Assembly (NCBI GenBank): GCA_965660675.1
Contig: CBFIAU010000014.1
Coordinates: 1 to 23,968 of the forward strand
Reading direction: 5' to 3'
Source: UBA12202 sp002691725
GTDB taxonomy: Bacteria; Pseudomonadota; Alphaproteobacteria; Puniceispirillales; UBA1172
Length of the DNA: 23,968 bases
The translations under genes were made by a program, and so were the position numbers. Positions 17,701 through 23,968 of the stretch are shown in pieces. The stretch's first letter is position 1. Each line of letters opens with the position of its first letter. Below the pieces are notes generated by a model, which made no database searches, was not told the origin of the DNA, and was given only the letters and a program-made list of their open reading frames with translations.

Positions 17701-19351
17701 GATTAGTAACTTGTGAGAAGTTCTGGCGGAAAAAATGATGCAAGCCGCGATAGGTATTTGACAACACCGCTAAAGGCGTGTCATCGCCCATTGACCCAAC
17801 CGCTTCCTTGCCATCTTCGCCCATCGGCTGAAGCAACAACTCCAAATCTTCGAGCGTCCAGCCAGCGGTATATTGGCGCCGCCGCAAGTCATCCCCGGCA
17901 ATCATGTCTACCGGCTCTTTGCGGCTAGCGGATAGCAGATCATCCATAATCTTCGACCTGCCCAACCACTGCCCCCAATCACGCCGATTAACCAGCATGT
18001 CTTTCAATTCAGCATCATGGTAAATGCGGCCTTCGGCCAGGTTAACGCCGATCATCTCACCAGGGCCTAACCGGCTCTTTTCGATAACCTTTTGTTCATC
18101 AACCTGCACCATGCCAGTTTCAGAGCCGGCAATGATAAAGCCATCATTTGTCACCGTCACACGCAAAGGCCGCAAGCCATTACGATCAACCGATGCCAGC
18201 ACCCAATCACCAGATGCCATAGCAAGAGCAGCAGGGCCATCCCACGGTTCCATGACCGCATTACAATAACCATAAAGGTCTTTCAGCTTTTGGTCAGCAT
18301 CATCACCTGTTGCTTCAGGCACCATCATGGTCTTTACCATCGGCAAGTCACGCGCCCCGTGAAGCATTAATTCAAACACCGCATCAAGGGCTGCTGAATC
18401 TGATGAGCCGCCCTGAATAACTGGCTTGAGATGTTCAACATCATCACCGAATAAGGGTGAGGTCATGCGGTCTTCGTGACAGGTCATCCAGTTCTGGTTA
18501 CCGCGAAAAGTATTAATCTCACCATTATGGGCCAGAACGCGGAACGGCTGGGCGAGTTTCCATGTTGGAAACGTGTTGGTAGAATAGCGCTGATGATAGA
18601 CCGCAAAACGTGAAATAAAACGCTCATCTTTGAGATCAGGATAAAAATCCGACACTTGTTCAGCAAGGAACATGCCCTTATAAATGATCGAGCGAACCGA
18701 GAATGAGCATAGATAAAACTCCATAATTCGTTCAGCAAGCACGGCATTTTCAATCTTTCGGCGGATCACATAAAGCTGTCTTTCAACATCAGCCTCACTG
18801 ACATTATCAGGCGCAGAAAACATAATCTGTTCAATTTCAGGGCGCGTCGCATCTGCCCGGTCACCAATCACAGAAATATCAACTGGCACCTGACGCCAGC
18901 CATAAATCCGAAAACCTGCGGCCAGTATCTCGTTCTCAACAATACAGCGGCAGGTTTCCTGGGCAGCCATATCTGTGCGCGGCAAGAACACCATACCAAC
19001 ACCAATACGGCCATCATCAACAACATGCCCTGTATGTTCAATATGCTCAGCAAAGAAATCACGCGGAATCTCAAGATGAATTCCTGCCCCATCACCTGTC
19101 TTGCCATCAGCGTCAACCGCACCCCGATGCCAAACCGCTTTCAAGGCTTCAATGGCTTTATCAACAACCTGACGCGATGCGGTTCCATCAATGGCGGCAA
19201 CAAGCCCAACACCACAAGCATCATGCTCTTGTTCAGGTGACCAGACACCACCAGATTGCAGTCGATCCTGCATATCGAGCCTATGTTCAAGCCACTGGGA
19301 TTTAACAGACTGGGATTTAACCAACTGGGATTTTTTATCAATTCTGGTCAT
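14786..19351 (-). CDS. gltB: Glutamate synthase (NADPH) large subunit
   Basis: GOGAT transfers the amide of glutamine to 2-oxoglutarate, giving two glutamates. The 1521-residue alpha subunit has a class II glutaminase domain whose catalytic Cys46 (HDACGVG) is normally exposed after propeptide removal. The central domain precedes the FMN-binding synthase domain (GHGGGTGASP at about 1067-1076). The 3Fe-4S cysteines are C1144, C1150 and C1155 (CIMVRQCHSNTC). The C-terminal GXG beta-helix domain includes GGxVVILGQVGSNFGAGMTGG. AGGAATAAG precedes the ATG. The propeptide contains a VKSQ repeat (residues 8-20) from a 15-bp DNA repeat. gltD lies 100 bp upstream. Confidence 0.98.
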   Translation of the reverse strand: MTRIDKKSQLVKSQSVKSQWLEHRLDMQDRLQSGGVWSPEQEHDACGVGLVAAIDGTASRQVVDKAIEALKAVWHRGAVDADGKTGDGAGIHLEIPRDFFAEHIEHTGHVVDDGRIGVGMVFLPRTDMAAQETCRCIVENEILAAGFRIYGWRQVPVDISVIGDRADATRPEIEQIMFSAPDNVSEADVERQLYVIRRKIENAVLAERIMEFYLCSFSVRSIIYKGMFLAEQVSDFYPDLKDERFISRFAVYHQRYSTNTFPTWKLAQPFRVLAHNGEINTFRGNQNWMTCHEDRMTSPLFGDDVEHLKPVIQGGSSDSAALDAVFELMLHGARDLPMVKTMMVPEATGDDADQKLKDLYGYCNAVMEPWDGPAALAMASGDWVLASVDRNGLRPLRVTVTNDGFIIAGSETGMVQVDEQKVIEKSRLGPGEMIGVNLAEGRIYHDAELKDMLVNRRDWGQWLGRSKIMDDLLSASRKEPVDMIAGDDLRRRQYTAGWTLEDLELLLQPMGEDGKEAVGSMGDDTPLAVLSNTYRGLHHFFRQNFSQVTNPPIDSLRERHVMTLRTRLGNLGNILDESADQCDHLLLNSPVLTMAEAASLHEYLGDRASVIDVTYPIDIGEDGFQKVIDQIEREAEEAVRGGAEHLILDDRNTSAKRMAIPSVLAVGAVHTHLVRRQLRTFTSINLLSGECLDVHHFAVLIGVGATTVTPWLAEASLRDRYSRGLFKGLTLETVIGNYRTAIENGLLKIMSKMGISVLASYRGGYNFESLGLSRSLVSQYFPPMTSRISGLGLTGIFSQIRALHQQAWAEQQTVLPVGGFFRFRKSGESHAFDANTIHAMQRACDTGSYDAWKAYSAGVAKGGPVNLRDLLDFVPQYAAKATDDVQSITAIRKRLVSPGISLGALSPEAHETLSIAMNRIGAKSDSGEGGEDPARFVLRENGDNPSSAIKQVASGRFGVTAEYLNSCEELEIKVAQGAKPGEGGQLPGIKVDSLIARLRHSTPGVTLISPPPHHDIYSIEDLAQLIYDLKQINPKARVCVKLVASTGIGTIAAGVAKAKADTILISGHGGGTGASPQSSIKHAGLPWEMGLSEAHQVLTMNGLRDKVILRTDGGLKTGRDVVIAAMLGADEYGIGTSSLIAMGCIMVRQCHSNTCPVGVCTQRDDLRAKFTGTPEKVVQLFTHLAEEVREILASLGVSSLEEIVGRTDMLRQVSRGYAALDDLDLNPILVRADGTAKRKTPSLARNEVPDTLDAFILKDASHALERGQRTQLSYNVRNTERAVGTRLSSHITQKFGMTGLKEATITVRLRGSAGQSLGAFAVQGLKLDVYGDANDYVGKGLSGGMICIRPMAASNLIPHEHTIIGNTVLYGATSGRLFASGQAGERLAVRNSGATAVVEGCGTNGCEYMTGGEVVILGQVGSNFGAGMTGGMAFVYDPENQFKDQVNPESIGLYRIDNDHWSDHLKALVTEHRDRTSSPLANQMLINWDVIVKQFWQIVPHEVLPRLAHPVNVSDEGEAMA
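19294..19338. repeat. 15-bp tandem repeat inside the gltB 5' end
   Basis: Units ACTGGGATTTAACAG (19294-19308) and ACTGGGATTTAACCA (19309-19323) are followed by a diverging third ACTGGGATTTTTT. On the coding strand they encode repeated VKSQ in the GltB propeptide, ahead of Cys46. The repeat preserves the frame. Confidence 0.7.
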
Positions 19352-19392
19352 GGTCTTATTCCTAAATCTTCACAAAATGTTACTTGTTCATG

Positions 19393-19432
19393 TTTTGCTG
19401 CCAGCACCTTACCAGCCAAAACACCAGCAAAA
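19393..19432. repeat. Inverted repeat in the gltD-gltB gap
   Basis: Perfect 8-bp arms TTTTGCTG (19393-19400) and CAGCAAAA (19425-19432) enclose 24 nt in the 100-bp gap between gltD and gltB. In the transcript the loop contains further GCTGG copies, so alternative pairings are possible. There is no T-run. It could be an mRNA-processing or stability element. Confidence 0.4.
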
Positions 19433-19451
19433 GGGCGATACTTGATAGTGA

Positions 19452-20921
19452 TCAGGAGGCCGCTTTTTGCTCAGCAGAGATTGCTTTTTTGGCGGTCTGG
19501 CTAGTTAACCATTCGTCAATTTGCGTGGCGGCATCACGGCCATCTCTAATCCCCCAGACAACTAATGAAGCACCGCGAACGATATCACCTGCGGCAAAGA
19601 CCCCATCAACGCTAGTCATCATGGTCCGCCAATCAATGCTGATCGTCCCCCAACGAGATACTTTCAGACGCGGCTCATGGAACATATTCGGCATGTCCTC
19701 GGGATCAAACCCTAATGCCATGATCACCATATCAGCATCAAGCGTGTAATCAGAGTTCTTAATCGGCTCTGGGCTTTGACGACCGCTCGTATCAGCAGCG
19801 CCAAGACGGCTCCGTTGGCATATCACACCAGTAACCTTGCCATCCGCATCACGCGCCAGACCAGTAGGCTGTGACAGCCACTCAAATGTCACGCCTTCTT
19901 CTTCGGCATTCATCACCTCACGCGCTGATCCAGGCATGTTGGCGCGGTCACGGCGATAGACACATGTCACTGAATTTGCCTCTTGGCGGATAGCCGTTCT
20001 GACGCAATCCATGGCGGTATCGCCGCCGCCTATGACGACGACGTTCTTGCCCTTAACATCCAACTGACCACTAGCATGAGCGGCAACCGTATCACCCAGA
20101 CCAAGACGATTTGACGCCGTCAGATAATCAAGGGCAGGAACGATCTGATCATCGCTATCGCTTTTGCCTTTCAACTCAATTTCTCTGGCCTTATAGACGC
20201 CTGTCGCAATCAAAACCGCGTCATGCTTTTTCTTGATTTGATCAAAGCTGATATCGTCACCAATCTGACAGTTCAGCTCAAAACTGATGCCGCCATCACG
20301 CAACAAAGCCTCACGCCGGGCGACCACCTCTTTTTCCAGCTTAAAGCCCGGAATACCATAAATCAGCAAGCCGCCAACGCGGTCATATCTGTCATAGACG
20401 GTGATCTGATAGCCTTGTCGGCGCAATTGTTCAGCCGCCGCAAGTCCCGCAGGGCCAGCGCCAATAACACCAATGCTTTCCGCACGCTCAGACATCGGTT
20501 GCGGCGGCTTGACCCAGCCATTTTCAAACGCCGTTTCGGTAATATGACGTTCAACCGCGCCAATGGTGACGCTCTCAAATCCCTTCTCAATGACGCAATT
20601 GCCTTCACATAGGCGGTCTTGCGGGCATATTCTTCCACAAATCTCAGGAAAGGTATTAGTGGCAGCAGATATTTCATAGGCTTCCTGCATGCGGCCTTCG
20701 GCAGTCAGCATAAGCCAGTCAGGAATATTATTCTGCAACGGGCAATGGGTTTGGCAAAACGGCACACCACATTGTGAGCATCTGCCAGCTTGAAGGGCAG
20801 CTTTCTCATCATTGAAATCGTCATAAATTTCAAGAAAATCACCTTTCCGCGCCTCAGCTTTACGCTTGACGGGCATTTCTTTGTCGCGTGACACAAACTG
20901 AAGCATTGCCTTCGTTGTCAT
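19452..20921 (-). CDS. gltD: Glutamate synthase (NADPH) small subunit
   Basis: The beta subunit oxidises NADPH through FAD and passes electrons via two 4Fe-4S clusters to GltB. In 489 residues it has N-terminal cysteines C48, C51, C56, C60 (RCSQCGVPFCQTHCP) and a second group C95, C99, C105, C109. The FAD dinucleotide motif is VIGAGPAGLAAAE (152-164), the NADPH motif is VVVIGGGDTAMDC (294-306), and FAAGD is at 442-446. AAGGAATAAAG precedes the ATG. The gene lies upstream of gltB in the transcript, so the order is gltD-gltB. A strong promoter and operator-like palindrome lie just upstream. Confidence 0.97.
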   Translation of the reverse strand: MTTKAMLQFVSRDKEMPVKRKAEARKGDFLEIYDDFNDEKAALQAGRCSQCGVPFCQTHCPLQNNIPDWLMLTAEGRMQEAYEISAATNTFPEICGRICPQDRLCEGNCVIEKGFESVTIGAVERHITETAFENGWVKPPQPMSERAESIGVIGAGPAGLAAAEQLRRQGYQITVYDRYDRVGGLLIYGIPGFKLEKEVVARREALLRDGGISFELNCQIGDDISFDQIKKKHDAVLIATGVYKAREIELKGKSDSDDQIVPALDYLTASNRLGLGDTVAAHASGQLDVKGKNVVVIGGGDTAMDCVRTAIRQEANSVTCVYRRDRANMPGSAREVMNAEEEGVTFEWLSQPTGLARDADGKVTGVICQRSRLGAADTSGRQSPEPIKNSDYTLDADMVIMALGFDPEDMPNMFHEPRLKVSRWGTISIDWRTMMTSVDGVFAAGDIVRGASLVVWGIRDGRDAATQIDEWLTSQTAKKAISAEQKAAS

Positions 20922-20981
20922 GACTTTATTCCTTATCCAAAGACCTTAATATCGGTCAGCATATTAACTTACATACAAAAC

Positions 20982-21009
20982 AATATAGGATTGGCGCATA
21001 ATAGGTCAA
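20982..21009 (-). promoter_or_regulatory. Probable gltD promoter
   Basis: On the minus strand, TTGACC (21004-21009, 5/6 to consensus) and TATATT (20982-20987, 5/6) are 16 bp apart. Transcription would start near 20975, giving a leader of about 54 nt. This is the best promoter match in the window. It probably serves gltD, gltB and possibly the two genes after them. Confidence 0.6.
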
Positions 21010-21024
21010 CATATTTAACCTATT
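21000..21024. promoter_or_regulatory. Operator-like palindrome over the gltD -35 box
   Basis: Arms AATAGGTCAA (21000-21009) and TTAACCTATT (21015-21024) are reverse complements with a single mismatch, around a 5-nt centre CATAT. The left arm contains the whole -35 hexamer. Part of the element, AACATATTTAA, recurs 26 bp upstream (21008-21018 and 21034-21044). The geometry suits a dimeric regulator. Its identity (Lrp, LysR or other) is unknown. Confidence 0.45.
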
Positions 21025-21188
21025 TTGGGCATAAACATATTTAAATCTATATCATCTAAGGACGTTTATGGCAATCTTTAAGTAATTTAAGACCGAAACG
21101 GTACTATTTTATTCTTAAATGAAATAACCTGACGTAAAACCAAATGAGAGAATTAGTCAAATCAGCCCAAAGCAGTGAACAGGCGGCG

Positions 21189-21401
21189 TTACTGATCACA
21201 TCCATAAGCATCCTGAATAGCGCCTAACACTACCAGAGAGGCGTCAACGTCAAGATCGGTATTTTGATGTTGCATATAAGCTACCAAGGTGGCTTTGAGC
21301 TGATCGGGGCCGATACCTGCGGGCAGGCAGAACTGGGCTGGCTCATTATCAGTTTGTTGGAGCACCAAGTCTCTGGTGGTAAAGATATCGAATGATTCCA
21401 T
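21189..21401 (-). CDS. Small protein resembling the Rap1a/Tai C-terminal half
   Basis: The 70-residue protein contains FCLPAGIGPDQLKATLVAYM and ends in DASLVVLGAIQDAYGC. This recalls the conserved second half of Rap1a/Tai immunity-like proteins: Cys-Leu-Pro, a helix, then an Ala-rich helix ending in Phe/Tyr-x-Cys. Cys25 and Cys68 could form the family disulfide. The usual N-terminal signal peptide and first cysteine region are missing. No signal peptide is found in the upstream frames, so this may be a shortened gene or a diverged family member. The ATG at 21401 has only a weak ribosome site, and a GTG at 21413 is an alternative. It stands alone, 267 bp upstream of gltD. Confidence 0.5.
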   Translation of the reverse strand: MESFDIFTTRDLVLQQTDNEPAQFCLPAGIGPDQLKATLVAYMQHQNTDLDVDASLVVLGAIQDAYGCDQ

Positions 21402-21439
21402 GATAAATACCACACAGACGGTATGATCCTGCGAATTTT

Positions 21440-21688
21440 GTGACGCGCAATGAAGCTGTAAAGCATGGCCGTCAAAGTAAACCGCCGCGGTTCATCATCT
21501 ATCATTATAATGGGGCAGATCACTGGCGCCATGGGCATTCCAGAAGAATTGAAAATGTGTTGATGGCGAGGATTGCTTCACCGCGGGATTTTGGTTTTAT
21601 CGCAACAAATCCCTTTTTTAGGGTGATGCCAAGCTATCTTCCAAAAGAAAATAAACATAACTTGGTTATCAAAGCTGCCAAAGATTGA
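21440..21688 (+). CDS. Doubtful short ORF, unknown
   Basis: An 82-residue frame opens with GTG and has no Shine-Dalgarno. An internal ATG would give 41 residues. The segment ASPRDFGFIATNPFFRVMPSYLP looks somewhat protein-like but I do not recognise a family. It diverges from the Rap1a-like gene. It could be a gene remnant or a chance frame. Confidence 0.2.
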   Translation: MTRNEAVKHGRQSKPPRFIIYHYNGADHWRHGHSRRIENVLMARIASPRDFGFIATNPFFRVMPSYLPKENKHNLVIKAAKD

Positions 21689-21750
21689 GAGGACAACAAA
21701 ACAATAAAAATAAAATACACAAAAGGCGGGTATTATATGATAACTTGCCA

Positions 21751-21786
21751 TATGTCTTCAGGTTTGTCTTGAGGTATGTCTTGAGG
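21751..21786 (+). repeat. Three 12-bp tandem repeats supplying the uppP ribosome site
   Basis: Units TATGTCTTCAGG (21751-21762), TTTGTCTTGAGG (21763-21774) and TATGTCTTGAGG (21775-21786) are contiguous. The last merges into GAGGAG, the Shine-Dalgarno of uppP. The copies differ at one or two positions. Each carries a purine-rich AGG core, so copy number would change the array of ribosome-site-like motifs upstream of uppP. Confidence 0.7.
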
Positions 21787-21794
21787 AGCGAAAG

Positions 21795-22589
21795 ATGGGT
21801 TATTTAGCTATACTTGCGATCATACAAGGCATAACCGAGTTTCTGCCGGTATCTTCATCAGCTCATCTGGCGATATTCCCTGAATTGACTGGTTATGCTG
21901 ACCAAGGCTTGTTGATAGATATTGCTGTTCATTTTGGCAGTTTAGGCGCGGTTATTCTCTATAACTGGCGGATATTAATGCGGATGGGATTATCAGTCAT
22001 CAGTTTAGGGCGCATGTATAGAAACAGCTTGCCGATAGCGATTATGGCATTGCTGGCGACAGGCCCTGCCATCTTGGCAGGCTATTTCCTCAGCGAATAT
22101 GACATTATTGATCTATATTTGCGCAATATTTTGGTGATTGGATGCGCCACGGTATTCTTTGGAATTATTCTTGGCCTTGCTGACAGAAACAAAGGCCATC
22201 GGCGGATTGATAGCATCACCTTCTTTGATGCTGTGGTTATTGGTCTTGCCCAAACCTTGGCCTTTATCCCCGGCACTAGCCGTTCTGGCATTTGCATGAC
22301 CATGGCACGCATAACAGGCTTGAGCCGCACCGCCTCAGCACAATTTGCCATGATCCTGTCTATCCCGGTCATTCTTGGGGCAAGTGTCAAATCAGGCAGT
22401 GATATCATCTGGGAAAATCAAACCGCGGTGTTAGATGCCGCCATTACCGCCGCAGGACTGGCCTTCATAGCCGCATTAATTTCAATCGCGGCAATGATGT
22501 GGATGATCGAACGGCTAAGCATGATGCCATTTGTGATCTATCGCATCGCACTTGGCACTATGCTTATTGTCATCTCATTCCAACTCTAA
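21795..22589 (+). CDS. uppP: Undecaprenyl-diphosphatase (UppP/BacA)
   Basis: UppP dephosphorylates undecaprenyl pyrophosphate to recycle the lipid carrier of peptidoglycan and surface polysaccharides. Overproduction in other bacteria gives bacitracin tolerance. The 264-residue integral membrane protein has the first signature QGITEFLPVSSSAHL (11-25), with Q11 and E15 filling the (E/Q)xxxE motif. The second signature PGTSRSG is at 158-164. About eight hydrophobic helices are seen. GAGGAG lies seven bases before the ATG. It is convergent with the NDUFA9-like gene, 35 bp between stop codons. Confidence 0.96.
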   Translation: MGYLAILAIIQGITEFLPVSSSAHLAIFPELTGYADQGLLIDIAVHFGSLGAVILYNWRILMRMGLSVISLGRMYRNSLPIAIMALLATGPAILAGYFLSEYDIIDLYLRNILVIGCATVFFGIILGLADRNKGHRRIDSITFFDAVVIGLAQTLAFIPGTSRSGICMTMARITGLSRTASAQFAMILSIPVILGASVKSGSDIIWENQTAVLDAAITAAGLAFIAALISIAAMMWMIERLSMMPFVIYRIALGTMLIVISFQL

Positions 22590-22624
22590 CGCTTGCCTCA
22601 ATTAGCAAAAGCCTTACCCGCCAA

Positions 22625-23587
22625 TCACGACATATTAAACTGGCCGCCCGGCTTATAGCGTTCCAGATATGACGGCACAACGGCATCCATCGCTGTTGGC
22701 GCAACCCCTAAATCTGCCAGCGTCAAAGCATCATCAGCCACGATATTATCTGTTTTCAGCAATTTAAGCTGATCATTAGTAACCGGCGGTTGCGGTAGTA
22801 TCCGCATCGCCGTTGCCGCCATATGCATGATAGGAAAAGGCACGCTAAGCAAAAGCCGTTTGCGGCGAATACATTTGAGCAAATATCGCATCGCGTCACG
22901 AAAGCTCATCACATCAGGCCCACCAAGTTCATAAATCTGGCCTGCGGTTTTGTCATTTTTCAGCGCATTGATCACCGCATCCGCGACATCACCAACATAT
23001 ACCGGCTGAATTCGATTACTGCCACCACCGATCACAGGTATGGCAGGCGCGGTCATTGCCATGCCAGCAAACCGATTGAAAAACCCATCACCTGCCCCAA
23101 AGACCAGCGACGGGCGCAAAATTGTTGCGCTCGGCCATGCGGCCAGCAATCCCGCCTCGCCCTCGGCTTTGGTTCTGGCATAGCGGCTCTTTGATTGGGC
23201 ATCCGCACCAATGGCGGAGAGCTGCACCATGCGGAGAGCTGAATTGGCCAAGAATGCATTTTCAGCCAGCATCTGACCAATCGCAGCAGGTAGTTCAGCT
23301 TGCAGGGCTGAAAATTTTTGCTTGCCGGTTTCGGCAAGAATACCAACCGTATTCACCACAGCATCAGATTGATCAATGACTTGCCGCAAGATCGCATCAT
23401 CGTTGGCTTGACCAGAGACAAGAGTGATCTGGCCAGGTGCCCCCATCGGACGCAAAAACTTGGCGCGGTCAGCGTTACGGGTAAGGACAATGATACGAGC
23501 ACCAGCGCGCGCTAGCCTTTCCACGACCTGCCGCCCAATAAAACCGCTTCCACCAATAACTGTGACTGTGCTGTTTTTTAATTTCAC
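22625..23587 (-). CDS. NDUFA9-type atypical SDR (complex I-associated family)
   Basis: The 320-residue protein has an N-terminal Rossmann motif VIGGSGFIGRQVVERL (10-25) and NTVGIL, and a YARTK segment (136-140) in the place of the SDR Tyr-Lys pair. ILRPSLVFGAGDGFFNRFA and VYVGDVADAV are hallmarks of the NDUFA9 or NAD(P)-binding complex I accessory family. In mitochondria NDUFA9 binds NADPH structurally in complex I. In bacteria the role is mostly unproven. I chose GTG 23587, seven bases after AGGGG. A TTG at 23623 would precede the predicted transcription start. Confidence 0.88.
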   Translation of the reverse strand: MKLKNSTVTVIGGSGFIGRQVVERLARAGARIIVLTRNADRAKFLRPMGAPGQITLVSGQANDDAILRQVIDQSDAVVNTVGILAETGKQKFSALQAELPAAIGQMLAENAFLANSALRMVQLSAIGADAQSKSRYARTKAEGEAGLLAAWPSATILRPSLVFGAGDGFFNRFAGMAMTAPAIPVIGGGSNRIQPVYVGDVADAVINALKNDKTAGQIYELGGPDVMSFRDAMRYLLKCIRRKRLLLSVPFPIMHMAATAMRILPQPPVTNDQLKLLKTDNIVADDALTLADLGVAPTAMDAVVPSYLERYKPGGQFNMS

Positions 23588-23623
23588 CTTACGACCCCTG
23601 TTTCGATAACCGTTCTGTGACAA

Positions 23624-23652
23624 TTTATAACGAGTATTCGGTGACTTGGCGA
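23624..23652 (-). promoter_or_regulatory. Candidate promoter of the NDUFA9-like gene
   Basis: On the minus strand, TCGCCA (23647-23652, 4/6) and TATAAA (23624-23629, 5/6) are 17 bp apart. Transcription would start near 23617, about 30 nt before the GTG start. Confidence 0.35.
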
Positions 23653-23687
23653 GACTGTTTTTGAAGGCCAGATTGACCTAAAAGTTA

Positions 23688-23748
23688 TTGACAATTCTAA
23701 TCGGATGACGTACCCATCGCCGTCTCAAGCAAGAGCATGGCTTATATT
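23688..23748 (+). promoter_or_regulatory. Possible promoter elements for tRNA-Leu
   Basis: A perfect -35 TTGACA (23688-23693) is followed at 17 bp only by the poor TACCCA. Separately, TATATT (23743-23748) is a good -10 lying 29 bp before the tRNA but has no clear -35. Either could drive the tRNA, and I cannot decide between them. Confidence 0.3.
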
Positions 23749-23777
23749 TTAGATTTATGCCATGATTTTTGCGGATT

Positions 23778-23864
<87 letters not shown>

Positions 23865-23968
23865 TAAACCTCACCATATCATGTGCTAACACATTGAATT
23901 GTAGGCATTGTGCAATGTCTGCGAGGTGTGGTGATGTACAGATTGATGTACAATTCTGATGTTCGTTA

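Larger units (their letters stand above)
21402..21794. other. Gene-poor stretch upstream of uppP
   Basis: About 390 bp hold no confident gene. The only sizeable frame is a plus-strand ORF (21440-21688). The right part is A/T-rich (21690-21720) with -10-like TAAAAT (21711-21716) but no matching -35. Three 12-bp repeats end at the uppP ribosome site. No RNA gene or terminator is recognised. Confidence 0.5.

Noticed and set aside
21281..21538. Minus-strand ORF upstream of the Rap1a-like gene as its missing signal peptide
   Set aside because: It is in a different frame and its sequence has no signal-peptide pattern, so a simple frameshift does not restore the family N-terminus.
23865..23968. Possible integration site downstream of tRNA-Leu, with repeated TGATGTACA
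   Set aside because: No integrase gene or duplicated tRNA 3' end is visible before the window ends.

Overview
The window is ordinary chromosomal DNA of an alphaproteobacterium. Gene content, protein sequences and moderate G+C (roughly half, judged by eye) fit a marine Rhodospirillales-like or SAR116-type lineage, but that placement is inference. I found no prophage, IS element, CRISPR array, rRNA or toxin-antitoxin cassette. Almost everything is core translation, nitrogen or amino-acid metabolism, or envelope biosynthesis. I see no clearly new multi-gene system. The unusual signals are regulatory.

Layout. 59-148 (-) is tRNA-Ser(GGA), followed by a small membrane protein (328-672, +) convergent with lepA (679-2481, -). 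A 259-bp divergent region separates lepA from leuA (2741-4459, +) and holds back-to-back promoters plus a terminator-like hairpin in the leuA leader. From 11289 down to 4519 (-) lies the translation cluster thrS, infC, rpmI, rplT, pheS, pheT, in transcription order. infC appears to start with the rare codon AUA. A GT4 glycosyltransferase (11381-12547, -) lies upstream of thrS. It diverges from an ABHD10-like alpha/beta hydrolase (12644-13429, +).

13491-20921 (-) holds, in transcription order, gltD, gltB, a GNAT acetyltransferase and a glutathione S-transferase-like protein. gltD has the best promoter in the window, and a near-perfect palindrome overlaps its -35 box. 21189-21401 (-) is a small protein resembling the C-terminal half of Rap1a/Tai proteins. 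uppP (21795-22589, +) is convergent with an NDUFA9-type atypical SDR gene (22625-23587, -). tRNA-Leu(CAG) (23778-23864, +) closes the window.

How the genes work together. thrS-infC-rpmI-rplT-pheST supplies two aminoacyl-tRNA synthetases, IF3 and two 50S proteins. lepA and the two tRNA genes add to the translation theme. gltBD makes glutamate from glutamine and 2-oxoglutarate, and leuA commits carbon to leucine. uppP recycles the undecaprenyl carrier for cell-wall and polysaccharide synthesis. Several start codons were moved inward from the longest possible reading frame where a Shine-Dalgarno sequence and a promoter agreed. Short tandem repeats with 12- or 15-bp units recur at several unrelated loci.
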